A stretch of 64,000 bases of DNA from Klebsiella oxytoca (GCF_009707385.1 NZ_CP046115.1:3224001-3288000), one strand, 5' to 3'; positions 1-10,522 are shown, counted from the first letter of the stretch. Translations and numbers: made by a program. The notes: a model not told the origin generated them from the letters alone.

Positions 1-1
1 G

Positions 2-730
<729 letters not shown>

Positions 731-742
731 TCGGACCTGGCA

Positions 743-771
743 CAAAAACCCGCTGCGGCGGGTTTTTTTGT
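743..771 (+). terminator. Rho-independent terminator of prs
   Basis: A GC-rich hairpin with arms ACCCGC and GCGGGT, followed by seven T residues, lies just after the prs stop codon at 730. Confidence 0.9.
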
Positions 772-824
772 CTCTGAACCTTTTATTCTTCCACAAAATC
801 ATTCGGCATGCGTTGATGCGGCAA

Positions 825-925
825 GTGAATGTATTCCCGGGAGCGTAGGTTAGTACGTGACCGGGTAAATGAACGCAGCCAACACAGAGGCATCCCGAAG
901 GATGACGTGGAAATGACTAATGCCT
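825..925 (+). repeat. ERIC-like intergenic repeat (tentative)
   Basis: The prs-dauA gap contains a CCCGGGAGCGTA...GTGACCGGG palindromic core followed by GAACGCAGCCAACA and a GGATGACG tail. This layout mirrors ERIC elements (gtgaat, hairpin core, gtgagcg, gcagccaacgca, gacggg), but the core bases differ from the ERIC consensus. It may be a diverged ERIC or a related imperfect palindrome family. The dauA promoter probably lies in the same 248-bp gap, but I cannot place it. Confidence 0.45.
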
Positions 926-978
926 CCTTCACCTGCCATTTAGTTGACAGATGATGCGCTCATGGATGAAACATTATT

Positions 979-2658
979 GTGAACAGATTATTTTCCTCAC
1001 ACGTGATGCCTTTCCGCGCCCTCATCGACGCTTGCTGGAAAGAGAAATATACCGCTTCGCGGTTTACCCGCGATGTAATTGCCGGGATTACCGTCGGAAT
1101 TATCGCTATTCCGCTGGCGATGGCTCTGGCAATTGGTAGCGGCGTGGCGCCGCAGTACGGTCTCTATACCTCCGCAGTGGCGGGGATCGTCATTGCATTA
1201 ACCGGCGGCTCGCGCTTCAGCGTTTCCGGGCCAACCGCCGCATTCGTGGTGATTCTGTACCCGGTCTCACAGCAGTTCGGCCTGGCAGGACTGCTGGTTG
1301 CGACGTTAATGTCGGGGATCTTCCTGATTCTGTTCGGCCTGGCACGCTTTGGCCGCCTGATCGAGTATATTCCACTATCGGTTACCCTTGGCTTCACCTC
1401 GGGGATCGGTATCACCATTGCTACCATGCAGATTAAAGATTTTCTCGGCCTGCAAATGGCGCACGTGCCGGAACATTATCTGCAGAAAGTCGGCGCGCTG
1501 TTTATGGCTCTACCCACCGTGAATCCCGGCGATGCCGCCATCGGCATTGTCACGTTGGGTACGCTGATCCTCTGGCCGCGCCTCGGTATTCGTCTGCCGG
1601 GCCATCTTCCGGCCCTGCTGGCAGGCTGCGCGGTGATGGGCGTGGTCAATCTGTTTGGGGGCAACGTCGCCACCATTGGCTCACAGTTCCACTATATTCT
1701 CGCCGACGGCAGCCAGGGCAACGGTATTCCACAGCTGCTGCCGCAGCTGGTGCTGCCGTGGGATATGCCGGGTTCAGACTTCACGCTCAGCTGGGCTTCA
1801 CTGCAGGCGCTGCTGCCAGCGGCGTTTTCCATGGCGATGCTCGGCGCGATTGAATCCCTGCTCTGCGCCGTAGTGCTGGACGGCATGACCGGCACCAAAC
1901 ACAAGGCCAACAGCGAGCTCGTAGGCCAGGGTCTTGGCAATATCGTCGCTCCGTTCTTCGGCGGCATTACCGCCACCGCCGCCATCGCCCGCTCGGCGGC
2001 CAACGTCCGCGCCGGGGCAACTTCGCCGGTTTCCGCCGTGATCCACGCGGTGCTGGTCATCATGGCGCTGCTGATCCTCGCCCCCCTGCTCTCCTGGCTG
2101 CCGCTTTCCGCTATGGCCGCGCTACTGCTGATGGTGGCATGGAATATGAGCGACGCGCATAAAGTCGTTAACCTGCTGCGCTATGCGCCTAAGGACGACA
2201 TCATCGTTATGTTGATGTGCATGTCGCTGACCGTACTGTTTGATATGGTCATTGCGATTAGCGTCGGTATTGTGCTCGCCTCCCTGCTATTTATGCGCAG
2301 GATCGCGCGTATGACCCGCCTCGCGCCGGTCAAGGTTGAGGTTCCGGATGACGTTCTGGTACTGCGGGTAATTGGCCCGCTGTTTTTCGCTGCCGCGGAA
2401 GGATTGTTTACCGATCTGGAAACCAGAGTGGCAGGCAAGCGTATCGTCGTGCTGAAGTGGGACGCGGTACCGGTGCTGGATGCTGGCGGACTGGACGCCT
2501 TCCAGCGTTTCGTGAAGAAACTGCCGGAAGGCTGTGAACTGCGCGTTTCCAACCTGGAGTTTCAGCCGCTGCGCACCCTGGCGCGAGCGGGCGTCAAACC
2601 GATCGCGGGTCGTCTGAGCTTCTACCCGGACCGTAACGCCGCGCTGGCGGATATTTAA
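979..2658 (+). CDS. dauA: C4-dicarboxylate transporter DauA (SLC26/SulP family)
   Basis: This inner-membrane anion transporter takes up aerobic C4-dicarboxylates such as succinate in E. coli, where it was formerly called YchM. The 559 residues show the SulP membrane domain (about residues 30-435, including [10 protein letters not shown] and an [18 protein letters not shown] segment) and a C-terminal cytoplasmic STAS domain (about 445-555, with [13 protein letters not shown]). The protein is nearly collinear with E. coli DauA from the start [20 protein letters not shown]. The chosen start is GTG at 979; the in-frame ATG at 1006 is an alternative. The order prs-dauA-ychH-pth-ychF is the standard enterobacterial one. 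Confidence 0.96.
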   Translation: MNRLFSSHVMPFRALIDACWKEKYTASRFTRDVIAGITVGIIAIPLAMALAIGSGVAPQYGLYTSAVAGIVIALTGGSRFSVSGPTAAFVVILYPVSQQFGLAGLLVATLMSGIFLILFGLARFGRLIEYIPLSVTLGFTSGIGITIATMQIKDFLGLQMAHVPEHYLQKVGALFMALPTVNPGDAAIGIVTLGTLILWPRLGIRLPGHLPALLAGCAVMGVVNLFGGNVATIGSQFHYILADGSQGNGIPQLLPQLVLPWDMPGSDFTLSWASLQALLPAAFSMAMLGAIESLLCAVVLDGMTGTKHKANSELVGQGLGNIVAPFFGGITATAAIARSAANVRAGATSPVSAVIHAVLVIMALLILAPLLSWLPLSAMAALLLMVAWNMSDAHKVVNLLRYAPKDDIIVMLMCMSLTVLFDMVIAISVGIVLASLLFMRRIARMTRLAPVKVEVPDDVLVLRVIGPLFFAAAEGLFTDLETRVAGKRIVVLKWDAVPVLDAGGLDAFQRFVKKLPEGCELRVSNLEFQPLRTLARAGVKPIAGRLSFYPDRNAALADI

Positions 2659-2922
2659 TTACCCGGCGGCAGGCCTCGATGCCTGCCGCATCATCACGCC
2701 AATGGCCTGCTTAAATCCATTCACGCTTCCTGCGTTAAATGAGACTCCCACTCCACGACAATAACACCTGTCATTTACGTCAGGGACATCAACTGTACAA
2801 ATGAGTTTTTGGCGGGATATCTGGCAGACGAGACGAAATTTAGACAATACTTCAAGAACAACCTGAACAGGCAGCTTTAAACCCCACCAGCCGTTCACAA
2901 CGGCCGGTGGTCTGGAATTCAC

Positions 2923-3198
2923 TTAGCTGTGGCGATGCTGATCGCGGCGGCAGCGTTTGTCATAGTGGCGAACCCACCAGTATCTGTCGCTCACCTGTTC
3001 ATGACCGCCGATACGGGCGCCAGCCAGCCACAGTACCGCGCCGACAAAGATACTCAAGATCGCGCCGTGTGCGAAAAACTGCGGCAGGTCAAGCTGCGGA
3101 AGCTGGTTTAAAATAGAATAACCAACGCCGACAACCATGACGACCAACCCCAACCCCATCAGCACATTACCGAGTAACGAAGCGTTTCTGCGTTTCAT
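2923..3198 (-). CDS. ychH: Stress-induced inner-membrane protein YchH
   Basis: This 91-residue protein has two predicted membrane helices (about residues 8-28 and 43-62) and a basic, tryptophan-containing tail, matching E. coli YchH. In E. coli YchH is a stress-induced membrane protein of unclear function. It runs opposite to its neighbours dauA and pth, which is the usual arrangement. The 264 bp between dauA and this gene hold no convincing gene. Confidence 0.92.
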   Translation of the reverse strand: MKRRNASLLGNVLMGLGLVVMVVGVGYSILNQLPQLDLPQFFAHGAILSIFVGAVLWLAGARIGGHEQVSDRYWWVRHYDKRCRRDQHRHS

Positions 3199-3470
3199 AT
3201 GTCACCTCCGGAACCTTGGGTTGCATGGGAATATCCCCAAATCTTATAGGTGTAGTATAGACAATGGCCAATATAGCGATTGCGTGGACGATCACATAAG
3301 CGAACATCTTGCCAACAAAAGTTTACAAATAACCCACTGAACAACATCAAATTCTAATTATTCAAACCCGTTATTATCTTCGCCAGCCGCGCTTCGCTGG
3401 CAGAATTTTGTCAACCGCGCGCGCAGACAGTACACTACGCGCCAGAGAAAGACCCAAGCAGGATAAAAAA

Positions 3471-4055
3471 GTGACCATAAAATTGATTGTCGGCCTGGCG
3501 AATCCCGGGGCTGAATACGCAGCGACCCGACATAACGCCGGCGCCTGGTACGTAGATTTACTGGCAGAGCACCACCGCGCGCCGCTGCGCGAAGAGAGCA
3601 AATTCTTCGGCTACACCTCGCGGATTAACCTTGCAGGCGAAGATGTTCGGCTGCTGGTGCCGACGACCTTTATGAATCTCAGCGGTAAAGCCGTCGGCGC
3701 GATGGCCACCTTCTTTCGCATCAACCCGGATGAAATCCTTGTCGCCCACGACGAGCTTGATTTACCGCCGGGGGTGGCGAAATTCAAACTTGGCGGCGGC
3801 CACGGCGGTCATAACGGCCTGAAAGACATTATCAGCAAGCTGGGCAATAACCCGAACTTTCATCGCTTACGCGTGGGAATTGGCCATCCGGGCGATAAAA
3901 ATAAAGTTGTCGGTTTTGTACTGGGCAAACCACCCGCCAGTGAACAGAAGCTGATTGATGAAGCCATTGACGAAGCGGCACGCTGTACCGAAGTGTGGCT
4001 GAAGGATGGCCTGACCAAAGCGACCAACCGTCTACACGCTTTTAAAGCGCAATAA
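3471..4055 (+). CDS. pth: Peptidyl-tRNA hydrolase
   Basis: The enzyme releases peptides from tRNAs that fall off ribosomes, recycling tRNA in the cytosol. Starting at the GTG at 3471 gives a 194-residue protein, the normal length, beginning [21 protein letters not shown] longer open frame back to 3408 would add 21 residues with no homology. Active-site features are visible: N-P-G-A-E-Y, R-H-N-A-G (catalytic His near residue 20), the T-F-M-N-L-S loop, H-D-E-L-D and the [10 protein letters not shown] stretch. An AGGATAAAAAA sequence precedes the start. Just downstream is ychF, as in E. coli. Confidence 0.96.
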   Translation: MTIKLIVGLANPGAEYAATRHNAGAWYVDLLAEHHRAPLREESKFFGYTSRINLAGEDVRLLVPTTFMNLSGKAVGAMATFFRINPDEILVAHDELDLPPGVAKFKLGGGHGGHNGLKDIISKLGNNPNFHRLRVGIGHPGDKNKVVGFVLGKPPASEQKLIDEAIDEAARCTEVWLKDGLTKATNRLHAFKAQ

Positions 4056-4067
4056 CCGGTCGGCGTG

Positions 4068-4096
4068 CGGAATTTTTGTCACGCACCGTGTATAAT
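4068..4096 (+). promoter_or_regulatory. Probable ychF promoter
   Basis: A consensus TATAAT (4091-4096) preceded directly by TG lies about 75 bp upstream of the ychF start. The matching -35 region (4068-4073) is weak. This is a proposal from spacing and sequence only. Confidence 0.45.
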
Positions 4097-4172
4097 AGGC
4101 GAAGCTATTTACTTTTCTGCAATCTGTTCGCTGTAACAGGTTGATTATCCAAAGATTAAGGTGATTTAAATC

Positions 4173-5267
4173 ATGGGATTCAAATGCGGTATCGTCGGTT
4201 TGCCCAACGTCGGCAAATCCACCCTGTTCAATGCGCTCACCAAAGCGGGTATTGAAGCGGCCAACTTCCCCTTCTGTACCATTGAGCCGAACACCGGTGT
4301 CGTGCCGATGCCCGATCCGCGTCTGGACAAACTGGCTGAAATCGTCAAACCGCAGCGTATTCTGCCAACCACGATGGAATTCGTCGATATCGCCGGTCTG
4401 GTAAAAGGCGCGTCCAAAGGTGAAGGCCTGGGCAACCAGTTTCTGACCAACATCCGCGAAACCGAAGCTATCGGTCACGTGGTGCGCTGTTTCGAAAACG
4501 ACAACATTATCCACGTTAACAATAAAGTGGATCCGGCTGACGATATCGAGGTTATTAACACCGAGCTGGCGCTGTCCGATCTGGACACCTGCGAGCGCGC
4601 AATCCATCGCGTGCAGAAGAAAGCTAAAGGCGGCGATAAAGACGCTAAAGCCGAGCTGGCGGCGCTGGAAAAATGCCTGCCGCAGCTGGAAAATGCCGGC
4701 ATGCTGCGTGCGCTGAAAAACCTGACCGACGAAGATAAAGCAGCAATTAAATACCTGAGCTTCCTGACGCTGAAGCCGACCATGTACATCGCCAACGTTA
4801 ACGAAGACGGCTTTGAGAACAACCCGTATCTTGATAAAGTCCGCGAAATCGCCGCAGCCGAAGGTTCGGTCGTGGTCGCCGTTTGCGCCGCCGTTGAGTC
4901 CGATATCGCCGAGCTGGACGATGCTGACCGCGACGAGTTTATGGCCGAGCTGGGTCTCGAAGAGCCGGGCCTGAACCGCGTTATCCGCGCCGGCTACGAA
5001 CTGCTGAACCTGCAGACCTATTTCACCGCCGGGGTGAAAGAAGTTCGCGCATGGACGATCCCCGTTGGCGCCACTGCCCCGCAGGCCGCAGGTAAAATCC
5101 ACACCGACTTTGAAAAAGGCTTCATCCGCGCACAGACTATCTCCTACGAAGACTTTATTACCTATAAAGGCGAACAGGGTGCCAAAGAAGCCGGGAAAAT
5201 GCGTGCGGAAGGAAAAGATTACATCGTGAAAGATGGCGATGTGATGAACTTCCTGTTCAACGTCTAA
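4173..5267 (+). CDS. ychF: Redox-regulated ATPase YchF (Obg family)
   Basis: YchF is a conserved P-loop NTPase of the Obg family that binds the ribosome and prefers ATP over GTP; in E. coli it affects oxidative stress and leaderless translation. The 364-residue protein has the Walker [10 protein letters not shown] at residues 9-17, a switch-II D-I-A-G-L segment near 70, the unusual G4 motif N-V-N-E near residue 209 (in place of NKxD) that explains ATP preference, and a C-terminal TGS-type domain (about 280-364). AAGGTG precedes the ATG. The last codons and stop form the integration site of the island that follows. Confidence 0.97.
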   Translation: MGFKCGIVGLPNVGKSTLFNALTKAGIEAANFPFCTIEPNTGVVPMPDPRLDKLAEIVKPQRILPTTMEFVDIAGLVKGASKGEGLGNQFLTNIRETEAIGHVVRCFENDNIIHVNNKVDPADDIEVINTELALSDLDTCERAIHRVQKKAKGGDKDAKAELAALEKCLPQLENAGMLRALKNLTDEDKAAIKYLSFLTLKPTMYIANVNEDGFENNPYLDKVREIAAAEGSVVVAVCAAVESDIAELDDADRDEFMAELGLEEPGLNRVIRAGYELLNLQTYFTAGVKEVRAWTIPVGATAPQAAGKIHTDFEKGFIRAQTISYEDFITYKGEQGAKEAGKMRAEGKDYIVKDGDVMNFLFNV

Positions 5268-5269
5268 AT
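5259..5269 (+). other. attL core of the genomic island (in the 3' end of ychF)
   Basis: AACGTCTAAAT covers the last codons and stop of ychF and recurs exactly at 54169-54179; allowing one mismatch the repeat is 14 bp, TT(C/T)AACGTCTAAAT. Inside the left end there are TGAGTACA or GAGTATA repeats (5398-5421, and 5442 onwards) and CCTCAACTAA (5365-5374). All have counterparts inside the right end (54076-54112), as expected for integrase arm-binding sites. The integrase gene starts 214 bp inside. Inference: insertion regenerated the ychF 3' end and its stop codon. Confidence 0.75.
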
Positions 5270-5326
5270 AATATCTGTTGCCTCATGAGGTTTCATTAGA
5301 TCTCACGATAATCAAAAAACTCCATA

Positions 5327-5356
5327 AAATCCATGCAATTGCATGGATTTTTATTT
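5327..5356 (+). terminator. Island-borne replacement terminator after ychF
   Basis: A perfect hairpin AAATCCATGC-aatt-GCATGGATTT followed by TTATTTT lies inside the island just after attL. It aligns, including the upstream CTCCATAAAA, with the hairpin AAATCCACGC-tctc-GCGTGGATTT at 54201-54224, which would have ended ychF before insertion. The symmetry allows termination in both directions. Confidence 0.85.
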
Positions 5357-5482
5357 TCACAAGACCTCAACTAATCTCAATACAGCTCAGTCAAAAATGA
5401 GTACAGGAGTGAGTATAAAATACTTTTATCTTCTCTCAGGGTGAGTACAATAACGGTATAATAATTATACAGGGACAACGTT

Positions 5483-6649
5483 ATGCTCACAGACACCCAG
5501 TGCCGTACTGCAAAGCCCAAAGAAAAGCTTTATCGCCTCAATGACACTAACGGCCTCTATCTGGAAGTTAAGCCCAACGGCAAGAAAGCCTGGCGTTATC
5601 GTTTCAAAATCAATGGAAAATCCAGCATGTTTGCTCTGGGTGAGTATCCGCTCGTTAAACTGGTTGAAGCGCGTGAGAAATGTAAGCAGGCTCGCAAACT
5701 CGTCAGTGAAGGCATCAATCCCGCTCAGGCACGCCAGCTCGATAAGATCCGTAAAACCAATGAAGCCGCCAATACTTTTGAGGTCATCGCAAGAGAGTGG
5801 TTACAGATGAAGGATTGGGCTGAAATTACTAAAACACGCCGCCTTGATATGCTGGAGCGCGTTGTCTTCCCCGCTATCGGAAAGCTTCCTGTCAAAGAAA
5901 TAACGCCACACCACATTTTGAGTATTCTGCAAAACACAGCTAAGCGTGGAGCACCTACCGTTGCTGCTGAAGCCAGACGCACCATTTCTGCCATCTTTGA
6001 GCTTGCCGTAGCTACACTACGCGCAGATAGCGATCCCGTTTGGCCTGTACGTAAGGCGTTACCCGCTAATAAAACTCAGCACAAGCCAGCCCTGACACCA
6101 AAGCAAATCGGTAAGTTATTAAGCAGCTTTGACAACACTCGATGCACTTATCAGGTAAATTATTGCATGTGGCTAATGTGGTGGACGCTGGCTCGCCCTG
6201 CAGAAGTTGCGGAAGCCGAGTGGGTTGAATTTGATCTAGAAAAAGCGCTATGGATTATTCCAGCAGAAAGAATGAAAGCTCGCCGCGACCACACCATTCC
6301 CCTACCCCGTCAGGCCGTAGAAATGCTCACCGCGCTCAAAGGAATAACGGGAAATCGTAAACACTTGTTCCCCGGTCGCGATAATCGTCATGGCCCGATG
6401 ACAACACATTCATTAAGGCAGGCACTTAAAACTCTGGGCTGGAGTGGCACCTATAGCCCTCATGCCACCAGAACCACCGGAAGCACGCGTTTAAATGAGA
6501 TGGGTTACCGTGCTGACGCTATCGAAGCACAACTGGCACATGCGGATAAAAATAATGTTCGCAGGACATACAACCACGCTACCTATCTTGATGAACGACA
6601 AGTAATGATGCAGGATTGGGCGGATAAGTTGGATGGTTGGGTGCGTTAA
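5483..6649 (+). CDS. P4-type tyrosine integrase of the island
   Basis: This 388-residue phage-integrase-family recombinase most likely inserts and excises the whole 49-kb island. It has the P4-integrase N-terminal DUF4102-type domain (TAKPKEKLYRLND, then GLYLEVKPNGKKAWRYRF, residues 9-41), a central SAM-like DNA-binding domain (about 98-180) and the catalytic domain. Visible catalytic residues are R238 (LARPAEVAEAEW), H327 and R330 (SPHATR), H353 (LAHAD) and the nucleophile Y363 (RRTYNHA). All are intact, so the enzyme is probably active. It reads away from attL, the usual geometry. Family membership is certain; the insertion site in ychF is inferred from the flanking repeats. Confidence 0.95.
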   Translation: MLTDTQCRTAKPKEKLYRLNDTNGLYLEVKPNGKKAWRYRFKINGKSSMFALGEYPLVKLVEAREKCKQARKLVSEGINPAQARQLDKIRKTNEAANTFEVIAREWLQMKDWAEITKTRRLDMLERVVFPAIGKLPVKEITPHHILSILQNTAKRGAPTVAAEARRTISAIFELAVATLRADSDPVWPVRKALPANKTQHKPALTPKQIGKLLSSFDNTRCTYQVNYCMWLMWWTLARPAEVAEAEWVEFDLEKALWIIPAERMKARRDHTIPLPRQAVEMLTALKGITGNRKHLFPGRDNRHGPMTTHSLRQALKTLGWSGTYSPHATRTTGSTRLNEMGYRADAIEAQLAHADKNNVRRTYNHATYLDERQVMMQDWADKLDGWVR

Positions 6650-7046
6650 TCAACAATAAATTATGCGGTTGAGCACTTACTCCTGCTTGTCGGTAATGCT
6701 CTGACTATGAATAATTGTACACTGTATTACAACATCATTTATGGGTAGTGAAGCCGATTTTGAATTATTCTTTCTTAATCTGTCGCTGAACAATTGCAGC
6801 CGCATGGTAGCTTCCAAAATTTTAGCGACTGACCAACCAGACACAGATAAATATGACCGGCAGCTATGAGCGAGGAGCGGAAGTTCACAATTGATGGTGG
6901 CATTACTAACGTTACTATGTATTAATCAACGGGAATAAGTCACCTGTAACATATCAATGGATATATTGTATTATTGTTGCCATAGGAAAAATTTGTGCTT
7001 TAAACCGATTGCTGAGCGTGATTATTTGTATTGGAAGGTAATAGCA
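6650..7046. other. Gene-free interval between the integrase and hxsD
   Basis: About 400 bp without a supported gene. A longer open frame of hxsD extends back to 6957, but those 30 residues lack a ribosome site and family similarity. A promoter for the hxs operon probably lies here, but I cannot fix its position. Confidence 0.6.
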
Positions 7047-7319
7047 ATGTGCGAAAGGATGTTTGAAAAAAAACTTTATTCTGAATGGGTTATACGCAAT
7101 AGTCTCTACTGGATCACTCCACTGACTCAATGGAAACTTCGTGAGGATCTATCCTACTGGGCAATCTTTTTTGAAAGCGGTAGCCCCGAATGCCTGTATG
7201 AATTCGAGAGGCTGCTGAATGATTACACGTTGCGAGAAAAACTACAGCATAAAACAGGGATGTTGAGAGATTCTATTGTCCATAAGGTGCTTCGCAGTGT
7301 CGATGAAAGGCTTTCTTAA
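7047..7319 (+). CDS. hxsD: His-Xaa-Ser system protein HxsD
   Basis: HxsD is a small protein found only with the His-Xaa-Ser radical-SAM maturation system; its biochemical role is unknown. Its family signature is LLNDYxLRE, and here LLNDYTLREKL is present near residues 57-67. I chose the ATG at 7047 (90 residues, MCERMFEKKLYSEW) because GGAAGG lies 8 bp upstream and because the family begins at about this point. The in-frame ATG at 6957 would give 120 residues but lacks a ribosome site. The stop overlaps the hxsB start (TAATG), so the first two genes are translationally coupled. Confidence 0.9.
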   Translation: MCERMFEKKLYSEWVIRNSLYWITPLTQWKLREDLSYWAIFFESGSPECLYEFERLLNDYTLREKLQHKTGMLRDSIVHKVLRSVDERLS

Positions 7320-8707
7320 TGGAATTGATGCCTTTCAATTTTGACAGATTGCCTAATGGGCAGGTGTTTATAAGCAATCTCGCAGGTTTTCATCACTTCA
7401 TTGATGGGCAAGACCTACTTGATCTGACTGATGAGCAAATAAGTGCGGAACAATCAAAAGCCTTAGAAAGTAAGCTTTTCATAACCAACGAAAGCTCATC
7501 TGCCACAATCCCTTATGCTTTAAGTGCTGCTTTTGCAAAACGATTGATGAATGAACTGGCAGTCAGGCCAATTTTCATGATTGTGCCCACATTACGTTGC
7601 GACCATACTTGCAAGTATTGTCAGGTCAGTAGAGCTTCCGTTAACGCCTCTGGTTATGATCTAAATCCCAATCTCATCCCTGACATCATTTCTACTATCA
7701 AAAAACTTTCGGCACCACCTTACAAGATAGAGATACAGGGTGGAGAGCCACTTTTGCGGTTCGATTTAATTCAGTCCATCTATGAGCAATGCGCCGAAAC
7801 TCTGGGAAGCAACGATTTTGAGATGGTGATAGCATCAAGCCTGTCTGTTTTGAATGAGGAAATGCTTGTATGGTCGAGAGACAGGAACATAACGTTCTCT
7901 GTTTCGCTTGATGGTGAAGAATTTATTCACAACACTAATCGAATTCTTGGTCATGGGCTTTCGTACAGTAGAACAGTGTCAGGGGTAGAGGCTATAAAAC
8001 GGTCTTTAGGCGCTGGTCGCGTTGCAACGGTTACTACAGTTACTAAAGCTCTAATCAGACACCCTGAATCGATTGTCCAGGCTCACTTGTCTCTTGGCCT
8101 CAAGGACATGTTTATCCGGCCTGTTAGTCCCTATGGGTTTGCACAAAAAGCATCGTTTACCTTCTCTATGGCCGAATACTTCAGTTTCTATGCCTCGTTG
8201 ATAGATGAAATTCTTAGGATCAACAATAAAGGGATAAGGGTTGTGGAACATTCGGCCTCCATTCATCTGAAAAGAATCTTCAATCCCGGCTTTAGTGGTT
8301 ATGCGGATTTAAAGTCGCCAAGTGGGGTCGTGCTTAACAGTATTCTTTTCAATTATGACGGTCGAGTATATGGTAGCGATGAGAGCCGTATGTTGCAGAA
8401 GGTGAACCCTGAAACGGAGTTCAGCGCGGGGGAGGTAAGGACGCTATCATTTTCCACCAGTCCTTACTATAACGCAGTATTGAGTTCATCGTTCAATTTT
8501 GCTCTGCCAGGTTGTGATACATGCGCGTATCAACCATTTTGCGGTGCAGACCCATGCCAGAACATAAGTGTACAGGGTGAGCCTGTCGGTGATAGGAGTC
8601 GTTCAACGTTTTGTCAGTATCACAAAGGGATGTTCAGGTATCTGATGAACTGCATCTCAGAAGGTGGTCCGAAGGCTGAGATGCTAAAAGGATGGGCATA
8701 TGTCTGA
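7319..8707 (+). CDS. hxsB: Radical SAM/SPASM maturase HxsB
   Basis: This 462-residue radical SAM enzyme presumably modifies the His-Xaa-Ser repeat protein HxsA encoded two genes downstream. The Cx3Cx2C cluster motif is C94-D-H-T-C98-K-Y-C101, followed by an IQGGEPLLRF segment typical of the SAM-binding GGE region. A C-terminal SPASM-type cysteine cluster (GCDTCAYQPFCGADPC, about residues 398-413) should bind auxiliary Fe-S clusters. The gene overlaps hxsD by one base and hxsC by eight, so the four genes form one operon. The family assignment rests on these motifs plus the neighbours; the reaction catalysed is not known. Confidence 0.92.
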   Translation: MELMPFNFDRLPNGQVFISNLAGFHHFIDGQDLLDLTDEQISAEQSKALESKLFITNESSSATIPYALSAAFAKRLMNELAVRPIFMIVPTLRCDHTCKYCQVSRASVNASGYDLNPNLIPDIISTIKKLSAPPYKIEIQGGEPLLRFDLIQSIYEQCAETLGSNDFEMVIASSLSVLNEEMLVWSRDRNITFSVSLDGEEFIHNTNRILGHGLSYSRTVSGVEAIKRSLGAGRVATVTTVTKALIRHPESIVQAHLSLGLKDMFIRPVSPYGFAQKASFTFSMAEYFSFYASLIDEILRINNKGIRVVEHSASIHLKRIFNPGFSGYADLKSPSGVVLNSILFNYDGRVYGSDESRMLQKVNPETEFSAGEVRTLSFSTSPYYNAVLSSSFNFALPGCDTCAYQPFCGADPCQNISVQGEPVGDRSRSTFCQYHKGMFRYLMNCISEGGPKAEMLKGWAYV

Positions 8708-9812
8708 GGTTATCAGGAACGATATCTTTCATTTTGCTTCAAAAAAGAATGTGCCCACGGGCTTCTATCGATTATGCAAACAAAAACCAGTGAACCCTTT
8801 ATTCTTTTTACCCAATTTGCTTGTAGTTGCTGAAGGCAATAATGGAACCATTCTGCCTTGCTTTGGGTACTCAATAATTAGCACTGAATTATTTGAGTCA
8901 ATTGAAGATGGAGATATTGGGATAATCAATAATGGCAATATGATACGCGTTATTCTGTCCCGCAGAGCCAATCATAATACTGTCTTAGTTACGGAACGCT
9001 GCAATAACCTGTGCCTGTTTTGTTCCCAGCCACCAAAGAAAGTAAATGATGACTGGCTGCTTACCCAATCAGCTCTTGCTATAGCTTCATTTGGGTTGAA
9101 TGGAGTTGTTGGGGTCAGCGGTGGTGAGCCTCTGATGTATGGGGATGATTTCCTACACTTCATTGATTTTATCATCGAGAACTCACCAGATACCGCTTTG
9201 CATGTTTTAACAAACGGACGCAAATTTGCTGATATGAACTTTACTCAGGAAATGGCAAAGCGAAGCAAAAACATCAAAATTACCTTTGGTATCCCACTCT
9301 ACTCATCAAGACAGCTTGTGCATGATCATCTGGTAGGGAGCGATGGCGCATTTAATGAAACGGTTAAGGGGTTGATCAATGCAGGAAACTCAGGGATTAA
9401 TATCGAACTTAGAGTTATTCCGACACTGGCTAACTATACAGAATTGGATGATATCGTAGAGTTCGTTGGCCGTGTGTTCTCCAACATCAATCAGATTTCC
9501 CTTATGGGGTTGGAATCTATCGGTTGGGCACGAAAAAACTGGTCAACAATCTTCATTGAGCACAGCAGCTTTAGTGAGAAAATAACCTCCGCTATAGAGG
9601 CTGCACACAGGTCAGGCATACCTCTAACAATTTTTAATTATCCTTTATGTCATCTTCCTGAAAGAGCCTGGGAGCTTGCTGCTCAGTCGATATCTGATTG
9701 GAAAAATTACTATCCTAAAGAATGTGATGAATGCACTCAGAAGTCTTCCTGTGCTGGTTATTTCAGTTCCTCAACAGGCCGTTTTCATCAACCACCGAGA
9801 CCAATTTTATGA
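8700..9812 (+). CDS. hxsC: Radical SAM protein HxsC
   Basis: HxsC is the second radical SAM protein of the His-Xaa-Ser system, 370 residues long. The cluster motif is C101-N-N-L-C105-L-F-C108, followed by VSGGEPLMYG (the GGE motif). A C-terminal CDECTQKSSC cluster resembles a partial auxiliary-cluster domain. Two maturases acting on one precursor suggest either two modifications or a two-step reaction; this is inference. The stop codon overlaps the hxsA start (ATGA), linking its translation to the substrate. Confidence 0.92.
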   Translation: MSEVIRNDIFHFASKKNVPTGFYRLCKQKPVNPLFFLPNLLVVAEGNNGTILPCFGYSIISTELFESIEDGDIGIINNGNMIRVILSRRANHNTVLVTERCNNLCLFCSQPPKKVNDDWLLTQSALAIASFGLNGVVGVSGGEPLMYGDDFLHFIDFIIENSPDTALHVLTNGRKFADMNFTQEMAKRSKNIKITFGIPLYSSRQLVHDHLVGSDGAFNETVKGLINAGNSGINIELRVIPTLANYTELDDIVEFVGRVFSNINQISLMGLESIGWARKNWSTIFIEHSSFSEKITSAIEAAHRSGIPLTIFNYPLCHLPERAWELAAQSISDWKNYYPKECDECTQKSSCAGYFSSSTGRFHQPPRPIL

Positions 9813-10444
9813 AAAAATTTAATTTTGCAGCTCTACTTCCAGGATTTTTGGCACTCAATAATTCTGTATGGGCGAGTGATTCATCTACCGGAGCGAGTGA
9901 TTTGCCTGGTATGACTCTTAATGAACATGATTTAGTGATAGCCCCACTTAACACCGAAGTTCCATTCTACATTGCAGGGCATCGGAGTCATAGTTCCCAT
10001 CGGAGCCATAGTTCTCATCGATCATCATCAGGTGGCGGGTACTATGGTGGCAGTACTCCTTATTATCCAAAAACATACAGCTCACCAAACTCATCTGGAT
10101 CTTCAGGTTCGAGAACAAGTTCCTCATCGTCCTCTTCCTCTGTGCGTTCGCTTCGTTCTAACGACAATAACATCTCTACTACTACGAATTCTGTTGGAAC
10201 TACCGAAGCTAACCGTGCAAGTAATGAGCTGACTTCTGGTGCAGAGAAACGTAAGCGCTTGATCATGCGTGTTCAATTCGCATTGCTAGACAAGGGATTT
10301 TACAACGAGAATATTGACGGCATAATGGGACCATCGACAAGGAAGTCTGTGAAAAATTACCGCATTGCGAATGGATTACCAATTCCTGCAACTGAAACAC
10401 TCGACACTCAATTATTGAATTCTTTAAATATTTTGGCTCGTTAA
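9809..10444 (+). CDS. hxsA: His-Xaa-Ser repeat protein HxsA (exported precursor)
   Basis: HxsA is the presumed substrate of HxsB and HxsC. The 211-residue protein has a signal peptide (residues 1-22, ending SVWA), then five uninterrupted His-Xaa-Ser triplets with His at residues 58, 61, 64, 67 and 70. A Gly/Tyr/Ser-rich linker (75-125) follows, and then a C-terminal peptidoglycan-binding-1-like domain (about 146-211, with ALLDKGFYNENIDGIMGPST). The start at 9809 overlaps the hxsC stop; an upstream in-frame ATG at 9731 lies deep inside hxsC and is rejected. Export plus a wall-binding domain suggests the mature repeat acts in the periplasm or at the cell wall. Confidence 0.92.
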   Translation: MKKFNFAALLPGFLALNNSVWASDSSTGASDLPGMTLNEHDLVIAPLNTEVPFYIAGHRSHSSHRSHSSHRSSSGGGYYGGSTPYYPKTYSSPNSSGSSGSRTSSSSSSSSVRSLRSNDNNISTTTNSVGTTEANRASNELTSGAEKRKRLIMRVQFALLDKGFYNENIDGIMGPSTRKSVKNYRIANGLPIPATETLDTQLLNSLNILAR

Positions 10445-10522
10445 ATCTCAGTGGGGCATAAAATGAAAAGTAATAAATTGTAATTGCCGCGTGTCAACTA
10501 TTGGTGAGTAAGATCAAGCAAC

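Noticed and set aside
2659..2922. 87-codon minus-strand frame between dauA and ychH
   Set aside because: No ribosome site, no recognised domain, and the standard gene order has nothing here.
4032..5102. Long open frame on the minus strand (356 codons) across ychF
   Set aside because: It lies antisense to a clearly conserved gene in GC-rich DNA and has no recognisable domain; it is a codon-bias shadow.
5259..5482. tRNA attachment site for the P4-type integrase
   Set aside because: No tRNA cloverleaf or tRNA 3' end is present; the repeated core is the end of ychF.
9972..10232. Plus-strand frame inside the hxsA repeat region
   Set aside because: It is an out-of-frame reading of the His-Xaa-Ser and Ser-rich codons.
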